DNA of 37,689 nucleotides from Lentisphaerota bacterium (GTDB lineage: Bacteria > Verrucomicrobiota > Kiritimatiellia > PWTM01): assembly GCA_016873715.1 (NCBI GenBank), contig VGWF01000033.1:1-37689 (forward strand). The letters run 5' to 3'. Positions within the stretch are counted from its first letter, which is position 1. Each line of letters begins with the position of its first letter. Positions 31,688-37,689 of this stretch are shown here, piece by piece. A program made the position numbers and the translations under genes. The notes under the pieces are model-generated. The model was not told the origin of the DNA and searched no databases. It saw nothing but the letters and a program-made list of their open reading frames with translations.

Positions 31688-32197
31688 TCAGAACTGGAGC
31701 CGCAGGGCGGCGCCCAGGAAGATCGTGTCGGTGTCGATCTCCCCGACCTGCTCGTCGATCTCCGTGATCTCGTTGAACCGGTAGTTCGCGTTGATGTCGA
31801 GATACAAGCCCGAGACGACCTCGACGTTCAGGCCGACCCGGAGGTTGTAGAACGGCTCCTCGGCGAAGTCCCCGTCGACGTTGTTGATGCCGATGCCCGG
31901 CGCAACGTACAGCCCCTCGCCCAGGATGATGTAGGCCTGACCGGCATAGGCGTCCTCGCCGAACCGCTCGGGCATCATCTCCACGTCGAACCCGAGGCCC
32001 ACCATGTTGTTCCGCAACTGAAGGGTGACGAGGTAGCCGAAGCCCTCCTCGTCCACCTCATCGACGTCGATGTCGTCGAGCATCACCCAGTAGTTGGCGC
32101 CGACACCCACCTGGACCTCGTCCGCGGCATTCACCGCGCCGGCCGTCCCGAGAAGCAGGCCGGCCACCGCCGCCATCCACCATGCAGTTCTCTTCAT
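31688..32197 (-). CDS. Small outer-membrane beta-barrel protein
   Basis: A 169-residue protein with a signal peptide (MKRTAWWMAAVAGLLLGTAGAVNAAD). About eight amphipathic beta strands alternate with acidic loops (DIDVDEVDEEGF, EIDEQVGEIDTD). The last residues, FLGAALRLQF, end in Phe, the usual BAM recognition end. The pattern fits an OmpW/OmpX-like eight-strand barrel; I do not recognise the exact family. Its operon partner is the DUF481 gene upstream, 61 nt away. Confidence 0.75.
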   Translation of the reverse strand: MKRTAWWMAAVAGLLLGTAGAVNAADEVQVGVGANYWVMLDDIDVDEVDEEGFGYLVTLQLRNNMVGLGFDVEMMPERFGEDAYAGQAYIILGEGLYVAPGIGINNVDGDFAEEPFYNLRVGLNVEVVSGLYLDINANYRFNEITEIDEQVGEIDTDTIFLGAALRLQF

Positions 32198-32258
32198 CCG
32201 GATTCCCTCCGATCCCCGTTACGGTCCCGCGATCCCCGCCGGCACCCGTCCGGCGGTG

Positions 32259-33002
32259 TCAGAACTTCACGCCCAGCCCGCTCACCAGCGACAGGTCGTT
32301 CTTCTCGAGCCCGGTCGACGGCGTGCTGTCGTACTTGTTCTGGAGCACGAGCCTCAGGACGATACGCTCCGTCAGCGAGGCTTCAACCCCGAGCTCGGCG
32401 TTCACGAGGTAGCTGTCGAAATCCTCGACGTCGGGCACGTACTCGACCGATTCCCACAGCTTGGCGTTCGCGCTGAAGCGGACGTCCAGCCGTTGGGCGG
32501 CGCGCAGCGCGAGGTAGTCGTCCTTGATCGCGCCCACCGTCTCCCAGATGTACGAGGGGCCGACATCGAAGCTCAGGCCGACGCGGTCGTTCTTGACGAG
32601 GTAGACGCCGAGGCCGGGGCCGAGCGTGGTCCGGTACTTGATCTCGGCGATGTCGTCGTGGAGCGCCGTCGCATCGATGTTGGCGTAGAAACGGTCGCTG
32701 AGCGTCCGGCGAACCGATCCGAAGCCCTTCGCGTTGCCGACCGTCGTGCTCGTGATCTCGTCGACCGTGCTCTCGCCGTAGTTGCCCTCGAGGCCGATCC
32801 GGTAGGAACCCAGTCCCTGCTTCTCGCCTTCGGCGATGAGGCTCGCGTTCGCCGCCAGGGTCTCGCTGTTGCCGTCCGTCAGCGTCAGGCCCGCGTTGAA
32901 CGACCGCTCGTTCTTGGCCGCCGGGGCCGCCGGGGCCTGCGCCCACGCCGCGCCCGCCGTCACCGCCGCCGCGCACACCACCGCACCGATGTTCATCTTC
33001 AT
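32259..33002 (-). CDS. DUF481-family (YdiY-like) outer-membrane barrel protein
   Basis: A 247-residue protein. The signal peptide MKMNIGAVVCAAAVTAGAAWAQ precedes FNAGLTLTDGNSETLAANASLIAEG, the hallmark opening of DUF481 barrels. Strands continue to KNDLSLVSGLGVKF with C-terminal Phe. The family includes E. coli YdiY, a salt-stress-induced outer-membrane protein; substrate or function is not known. ATG 33002 has GGAGGGG 8 nt upstream. It is followed after 61 nt by the OmpW-like gene. Confidence 0.85.
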   Translation of the reverse strand: MKMNIGAVVCAAAVTAGAAWAQAPAAPAAKNERSFNAGLTLTDGNSETLAANASLIAEGEKQGLGSYRIGLEGNYGESTVDEITSTTVGNAKGFGSVRRTLSDRFYANIDATALHDDIAEIKYRTTLGPGLGVYLVKNDRVGLSFDVGPSYIWETVGAIKDDYLALRAAQRLDVRFSANAKLWESVEYVPDVEDFDSYLVNAELGVEASLTERIVLRLVLQNKYDSTPSTGLEKNDLSLVSGLGVKF

Positions 33003-33116
33003 CCGCTTTGCCCCTCCCGCCCCTCGCGGGGCTGCTGTCCCCTGATCACCGAGGTCCGCACCCGCGGGACCTCCCCGCTCTTCACATCCCGGCTCCAACG
33101 CCCCCCCCGCGCACGG

Positions 33117-35294
33117 TCACGGCGCCGGAGCGACGGCCGCGGCGGGCACCCGCTGCAGGGATCCCGGCAGGTACGGGTTGAGCCGCCCGATCCACCAGCA
33201 GTAGCCGAGGATCCCGATCGCCGCCAGCGCCAGGTAGAGCCTCCACGGGCGGCTCTTTTCGGCGAACGGATCCTCGGACGAACAATCGGCCCCCGCGGGG
33301 AGCCGGGCCAGCCGCGTCATCGTCGCGCCGAACGGAACATTCAGGCGGGCGCGCGCGTTCACCGCCCATCCGTTGGCGTCGAGGATCGGCCCGAGGTTCC
33401 TCAGCCGCAGCTTGAGCCACGCGAGCACCATGGACGGACCGGAGATCAGCATCACGACGCCGAGCAGCCCGAGCGGCAGCCAGATCCCGAGCCCGAAGAG
33501 GGCCTGCAGGAAGCCGCCGACCAGCGCGCTGATGCCCCCGATCGCGGTGCCGATCAGCGCGATCGAGCCGAGGTCCAGCTTCCTGGGCGGGGGCGGCGCG
33601 GCGGGCTTCGCCGCATCGGCGGTGGCCACGGCGGACGCGGCGTCCGACATCTTCGCGGTCGACGACGCCTCCGCGGCGGCCGCGCGCTTGGTCACCTGCT
33701 CCTCGATGAAACGGACCAGCTTGCGGTAGGGCATCCAGAACGCCTCGCGCACGCTGATGGGGTTCGAAACGACCTTCGCGACCGTCGCATCCCAGTCGAG
33801 CCCCTGCCGGTCGTAGAAGACGCCGTTGCGGCCCGCGGTCAGCGTCTCCGAGTCGCCGTCGGTGACGACGGCAACCACCTGCTTCTTCACGCCGCCCGGG
33901 CGGGAGAGGTCGCAGTAGGCCAGGAAGGCGCCGGACTGGCCCGCCAGCGCCGCGTGCTTTCCGGCGTCGGCCACCTCGATGCAGAGGCCGCACTCGCGGG
34001 CGTCGAGGTAGAGCGTGCCGGTTTGGAAGACCGCACCCTTGCGGCCGTAGAAGCTCGCGAAGCTGACGGTGTTGGTCAACACGCGGTACAGGTCCCGCTG
34101 GAAGAGGACCAGCTTCGCGACCGCCTCGATCTGCGCGTTCTCCGCGGCCATCGCGTTGTCGCGCGCGATGAGATCGGCGATGCGGGCGCGGGCCGGGCCG
34201 GCCAGCAACTCGCGCAACCGCGCCTCGCCGAGCGGCTCGACGGCCGTCGCGGGGCGGGCGGCGGTCCACGCGCCGAACGGGGCGAGCCGGGCCTGGATCG
34301 AGGCCCACTCCGCCTCGGCGAGCGAGGTCCGTCCGGCGCCCAGGAGCGGCGCGACGGCGTCGGCGGCCAGGGCCGAGACGGCGCCGGCCCACGCGGGATT
34401 CACGCCGCCGTCCAGCGGGAGCGGACGTCCGCCCTCGACGCGGGCGAGCGGGAAGCCGGCGACCTCGGAGGCGGAGATCGAGAGGTCCTTCGCTGCGAGC
34501 GCGAGGTACTCGCTCTCCTCGCGGTTCAGCGCGGCCTGGGCCCGCGGATCGAAGGCGGCGAGGCGGCACCGCGCGAAGTAGTCGTCCACCTTCGCCCGCA
34601 CGGCCTGGACGGCCGCAAGCGCCGCGGCCGTGCCGTCCGGCCCGGCGGGCAGGAAGGCGGGGTCGGCGCTGGCCGCGCCGGCCCACGCGGTGAAGGCCTC
34701 GGCTTGCGCGAAGAAGGCGTCGAGAGCCGCCTGGTTCACGCCCGGCTTGCCGCTGCGGTCGGCCGCGGGGCCGATCGTCGCGAGGATGTCGGCGATCGCC
34801 GCGCGGGTCGCGTCGTCCTCCGCGGAATCCGCGGGGACGATGCCGTCGCCGTTGAATGTCGTCCCGGCGAAGATCGTCTCCTGGCTCGAGACATCGTTGA
34901 GCGTCACGGCCGCCGCGTCCGGCCGGCCGAGGTTCGCCAGGATGCGCTTCGCGCCGGCCAGCAGGGCGGGGTCCCTGATGGCATCGAGCGGAACGGAGTC
35001 GCCGCCCTTGAGAAGGCCGCCGAGGTCCTTGAACGCGCCGCGCGCCCACGCGACGGCCGCCAGGATCTCCGGCGGGCGGATGCGGCCGTCCTTGTCGGTG
35101 TCCAGAATGGACAGGGTGCGAGGATCGAACTCCGCGACGCCGACGGGCATGCTGAGCGCGACCCAGAGCTTCTGGTCGAGTTGCTCGAGATGGGCGATGT
35201 CGGCGCCGTCCCGTAGGACGACCTGGTCCACCCCTCCCGCCCGGAAGAACTTCCACGAATGCTGCGAACCGCTCCTGGCTGCCGCCTCGCTCAT
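33117..35294 (-). CDS. Large EF-hand-containing membrane protein of unknown function
   Basis: A 725-residue protein. Residues 65-76 (DTDKDGRIRPPE) are a good EF-hand calcium loop, and about 142-155 (FNGDGIVPAD) is a second, weaker one. Residues 80-540 are mostly soluble with many Ala-rich helices and Cys residues in ARECGLCIEVADAG. A Pro-rich spacer near 555 precedes membrane segments at about 570-620 (IALIGTAIGGISALVGGFLQALF, IWLPLGLLGVVMLISG) and about 690-710 (LYLALAAIGILGYCWW). No signal peptide is seen. It has no family name that I recognise. ATG 35294 has GAGGAGGGGG 5 nt upstream. It is divergent from the lipase-like lipoprotein gene. Confidence 0.7.
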   Translation of the reverse strand: MSEAAARSGSQHSWKFFRAGGVDQVVLRDGADIAHLEQLDQKLWVALSMPVGVAEFDPRTLSILDTDKDGRIRPPEILAAVAWARGAFKDLGGLLKGGDSVPLDAIRDPALLAGAKRILANLGRPDAAAVTLNDVSSQETIFAGTTFNGDGIVPADSAEDDATRAAIADILATIGPAADRSGKPGVNQAALDAFFAQAEAFTAWAGAASADPAFLPAGPDGTAAALAAVQAVRAKVDDYFARCRLAAFDPRAQAALNREESEYLALAAKDLSISASEVAGFPLARVEGGRPLPLDGGVNPAWAGAVSALAADAVAPLLGAGRTSLAEAEWASIQARLAPFGAWTAARPATAVEPLGEARLRELLAGPARARIADLIARDNAMAAENAQIEAVAKLVLFQRDLYRVLTNTVSFASFYGRKGAVFQTGTLYLDARECGLCIEVADAGKHAALAGQSGAFLAYCDLSRPGGVKKQVVAVVTDGDSETLTAGRNGVFYDRQGLDWDATVAKVVSNPISVREAFWMPYRKLVRFIEEQVTKRAAAAEASSTAKMSDAASAVATADAAKPAAPPPPRKLDLGSIALIGTAIGGISALVGGFLQALFGLGIWLPLGLLGVVMLISGPSMVLAWLKLRLRNLGPILDANGWAVNARARLNVPFGATMTRLARLPAGADCSSEDPFAEKSRPWRLYLALAAIGILGYCWWIGRLNPYLPGSLQRVPAAAVAPAP

Positions 35295-35443
35295 GCCGTC
35301 CCCCTCCTCTTCGACACACCCGGACCGTCCCGCCGGCTTTCGTAACCATCGCCGATGCCCATCGCATTTGCAAGGCCATGGCGGAGGGATATCGGCCCCG
35401 GCGCTTGCGGCGGGACGGAGGGATCGCCATAGTTCCCGCCGTC

Positions 35444-37354
35444 ATGAGGAGGTCACGACCCAGATCGGCGCTCGCGCGGCGCGCGTCCGCCTTCGCGCTG
35501 GCCGGCATGCTGGGCTCGGGCTGCGCGACGAAGGCTCTCCGCGGCGCCGCCGCCCGGGAGTGGATCGAGGCCTCGCGTCCGGGCGTGCCCGCGGGACTCG
35601 GTCCCGGACTCGCCGCGCGGCAGTGGCTGCACCGCGCCGGGCTCGAGGATCTCTGGCGCCGCGACCCTGGCGCCACGGTCGACGCGATTCCCTCCCGGCT
35701 CTCCGCCGACGACGGTCCCGCGGCGCGGGTGGCGGCCGCCGAGCTGTGCCTCGAGGCCGGACGGCGCGCCGGGACGCCGGAGGAACGTCGGCGCCGGGCC
35801 ATGGCCGCCGCGGGCCATGCCTACGCCGGCCTCGCCGCCACCCGGCCCGGACCCGGCCTGCTCGCCCCGGACGTTCGCAACGCGGCGGAGGTCTACAACG
35901 CGGCCCTCGCGGACTACCTCCTCGCGCTCGAAAGCGGACTGCCGCGCCCCGAGACGCTCGGAACGAACGGGGCCGCGATCCGCGTCGACCCGGCTCCCGT
36001 CCTGGCCGCCGGCGTGACCAATCTCGATGTCGCGCGCCGCGAGGCGCCGCGCGCGGAGGAGCAGATCAACCGGCGCTACGGCGTCGGCGCCGCCGTCACG
36101 GCGTACCGCCCGGTCGAGGTCCTTGTCCCGGCCCGCGATCCGTGGCACCCGCAGGTCCGCGTGCTGCCCGTCCGCCCCGCGACGCTCCTCGCGCGGTTCG
36201 ACCGGGCCGGCGAGGGCGCCGCCACCGCCACGCTGACGCTCCACGACCCGATCGAGTCGGCCACCGCCCCCCTGGGGCCGGTCGAGGTCCCGCTCGAGGC
36301 CGACCTCGCGCTCCCGCTGGCGCGGGTGCTCGACGAGAACGCCGCCTACCGGGGCCTGGCGCGGATGCCGCTCTATCTCGACGGCAACTTCGCCGCCGAC
36401 CTCCGCGGGCTCCACATGCTCGGACCGTACCGACCGGGCCGCGTGCCGGTCGTCCTCGTGCACGGGCTCATGGATTCGCCCTTCACGTGGATGCCCCTCG
36501 CCAACGAGATCCTGCGCGATCCCGCCCTCGCCGCGCGCGTCCAGATCTGGGCCTTCTTCTACGCGACCGTGAACCCGATCGCACAATCCGCCTCCGAGCT
36601 GCGGCACTCGATCGAGGCGATGCGCGCGCGCGTCGATCCGGCCGGCGCCGACGCCGCGTGGGATCGCATGGTCCTCGTCGGCCACAGCATGGGCGGGCTG
36701 ATCTCGAGGATGCTCGTCTCCCGCGGCACCATCGCCCCCGCACCCGAACTTGCCGACGCCGGGGCCGCGCTTCCGGAGGACCGGCGCGCCTACCTGGAAT
36801 CGCTCGGCCGCCTCGAACCGCTCCCCTGCGTCCGCCGCACCATCCTGCTCGGCGCCCCGAACCGCGGCGCGGAGATGGCCTCCTCGATGGTGGGCCGGCT
36901 CGGCAACGCCTTGATCTCGCTGCCGACCGCGACGATCGACTTCCTCGGCCCGGGCCCGTCGTCCGGCGTGAAGCCCGTCGCCGCGCCGACCGGGATCCGG
37001 AACCTGCGCCCGGAAAGCGCGTTCATCCGGAGCCTCTCCGGCCTCCCCCTGCCCGACGGCGTGCCCGTGCACACCATCGCGGCGGACCTCGACGAGGCGG
37101 GGCGGACGGGCGGCACCGACGGCGTCGTGCCCTACGCAAGCGCCCACCTCGAGGGCGCGGCGTCGGAACGCGGGCGGACGGGCGGCACCGACGGCGTCGT
37201 GCCCTACGCAAGCGCCCACCTCGAGGGCGCGGCGTCGGAACGCGTCGTCCGCGGCGACCACCTGACCATGCACAAGGAGCCGCCCGCCATTCAGGAGGTT
37301 CTGCGGATCCTGCGGGAGCACGCCGGGCAGGACGGCGGAACCGCTCAGCGCTGA
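35444..37354 (+). CDS. Alpha/beta-hydrolase (lipase/esterase-like) lipoprotein with 72-bp tandem duplication
   Basis: A 636-residue protein. The N-terminus (RRASAFALAGMLGSGCATK) suggests lipoprotein processing at Cys, though with Leu at -4. The first 310 residues are helix-rich with no recognised domain. The hydrolase core starts at VPVVLVHGLMDSPFTW (oxyanion loop), with the nucleophile elbow LVGHSMGGLISR and a candidate His in RGDHLTMHK. The likely acid region TDGVVPYASAHL occurs twice because of an exact 72-bp duplication. ATG 35444 follows a CATAGT -10-like hexamer (TTGCGG-N17-CATAGT) and no ribosome binding site, so the message may be almost leaderless; ATG 35378 is an alternative. The substrate is unknown. 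Confidence 0.8.
   Translation: MRRSRPRSALARRASAFALAGMLGSGCATKALRGAAAREWIEASRPGVPAGLGPGLAARQWLHRAGLEDLWRRDPGATVDAIPSRLSADDGPAARVAAAELCLEAGRRAGTPEERRRRAMAAAGHAYAGLAATRPGPGLLAPDVRNAAEVYNAALADYLLALESGLPRPETLGTNGAAIRVDPAPVLAAGVTNLDVARREAPRAEEQINRRYGVGAAVTAYRPVEVLVPARDPWHPQVRVLPVRPATLLARFDRAGEGAATATLTLHDPIESATAPLGPVEVPLEADLALPLARVLDENAAYRGLARMPLYLDGNFAADLRGLHMLGPYRPGRVPVVLVHGLMDSPFTWMPLANEILRDPALAARVQIWAFFYATVNPIAQSASELRHSIEAMRARVDPAGADAAWDRMVLVGHSMGGLISRMLVSRGTIAPAPELADAGAALPEDRRAYLESLGRLEPLPCVRRTILLGAPNRGAEMASSMVGRLGNALISLPTATIDFLGPGPSSGVKPVAAPTGIRNLRPESAFIRSLSGLPLPDGVPVHTIAADLDEAGRTGGTDGVVPYASAHLEGAASERGRTGGTDGVVPYASAHLEGAASERVVRGDHLTMHKEPPAIQEVLRILREHAGQDGGTAQR
37100..37243. repeat. Perfect 72-bp tandem duplication in the lipase gene
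   Basis: 37100-37171 and 37172-37243 are identical base for base. The unit is 24 codons, so the frame is kept; it repeats GRTGGTDGVVPYASAHLEGA plus ASER. Confidence 0.95.
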
Positions 37355-37373
37355 GACGTCGGCCCGGCGGACC

Positions 37374-37541
37374 TCAATCGGCGCTCCAGGAAACGCCCTC
37401 CATTCGTTCGGCCCGGCTCATCATCCAGGCCTGGAAGAACCACCCTCCGCCCAGCAACACGATGGGCCAGGAAACAAGGGCGGCCACCCGCACCGCGCGA
37501 GGTCCGCCTGCGGAGCCAATCACGAAGGGCACCGCGAACAT
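37374..37541 (-). CDS. Small membrane ORF, hypothetical
   Basis: The frame from ATG 37541 gives 55 residues with two hydrophobic segments (MFAVPFVIGSAG, AALVSWPIVLLGGGWFFQAWMM). A longer reading from GTG 37661 (95 residues) passes through the CCAACAN heptamer array and is doubtful. No ribosome binding site is clear and I recognise no family. It may be a real small membrane protein or a chance ORF. Confidence 0.35.
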   Translation of the reverse strand: MFAVPFVIGSAGGPRAVRVAALVSWPIVLLGGGWFFQAWMMSRAERMEGVSWSAD

Positions 37542-37605
37542 GATTGCCGTGATGAGGGAGGAGGAGGTCCGAACTTCAAGTCCTGATGCGGAAGGACCGC
37601 CGAAC

Positions 37606-37647
37606 TCAACAGCCAACACCCAACAGCCAACATCCAACAACCAACGG
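37606..37647. repeat. Heptamer array CCAACAN at the right edge
   Basis: Six 7-bp units: TCAACAG, CCAACAC, CCAACAG, CCAACAT, CCAACAA, CCAACGG. It is the same word family as the array at 14026. The last seven bases of the window (37683-37689) are GCTCTCT, the first unit of the array at 17103; whether an array continues is not visible. Confidence 0.75.
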
Positions 37648-37689
37648 CGGACTTCGAACACCGGCGCCCGATCCTCGAACGCGCTCTCT

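Noticed and set aside
33003-33098. Longer start for the DUF481 protein at 33098
   Set aside because: ATG 33002 has a strong ribosome binding site and begins the signal peptide; the upstream codons look non-coding.
37541-37661. 95-residue version of the edge membrane ORF
   Set aside because: Its N-terminal part is translated from a heptamer array that is elsewhere intergenic, so a real start there is unlikely.

Overview
The window is about 37.7 kb of very GC-rich DNA from a Gram-negative, diderm bacterium (LptD, beta-barrel outer-membrane proteins and lipoproteins are present). The gene content points to the PVC group, most plausibly Verrucomicrobiota or Kiritimatiellota: several Tat-exported Gfo/Idh/MocA oxidoreductases, a sugar phosphate isomerase-like protein, a HEAT-ThuA fusion, an exported FAD oxidoreductase with a carbohydrate-binding-like front, a MtaA/UroD-like protein and type II pseudopilins. 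The phylum is inferred from this content; there is no rRNA or marker gene to settle it. No complete tRNA, rRNA, CRISPR array, transposase or phage gene was seen.

Layout. 1-2 kb: 5' part of bioA and lipA (both minus strand), separated by a gene-free stretch with a large near-perfect palindrome. 2.1-5.6 kb: an exported FAD oxidoreductase and a lipoprotein of unknown function (plus). 5.6-14.0 kb: a tight six-gene minus-strand operon, in transcription order tetR, Gfo/Idh, HEAT-ThuA, a mutarotase-like protein, Gfo/Idh and a TIM-barrel isomerase. Two matching TetR operator candidates lie in it, one in the promoter and one just before the second gene. 14.0-14.4 kb: repeat-only DNA. 14.4-17.0 kb: a Tat-exported flavodoxin-like protein (minus) and a fused pabB-pabC (plus). 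17.0-20.8 kb: M48 protease, pyrF, cls (minus, coupled). 21.1-29.0 kb: minus-strand tilS, SH3 protein, lptD, family-B DNA polymerase, gspG and a second pseudopilin. 29.1-31.6 kb: serS and a divergent UroD-family gene. 31.7-37.7 kb: two outer-membrane barrel proteins, a large EF-hand membrane protein, a lipase-like lipoprotein and a small membrane ORF at the edge.

How the genes may work together. The TetR-led operon carries the parts of a 3-keto-glycoside type pathway: oxidation by Gfo/Idh enzymes, ThuA, a mutarotase-like protein and a DgpC-like isomerase. Most of its products carry Tat or Sec signals, so the chemistry may be periplasmic. This is an inference from families and context.

The second theme is repetitive DNA and replication slippage. 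Gene-free gaps hold at least six arrays of degenerate 7-bp repeats in different words, a 35-bp-period array and a palindromic element. Two genes carry recent tandem duplications: a 34-bp one that shifts the end of cls out of frame and into a heptamer array, and a perfect 72-bp one that repeats 24 codons of the lipase. lptD and tilS each carry a single-base frameshift at a 4-base homopolymer, which may be biological or a sequence error.
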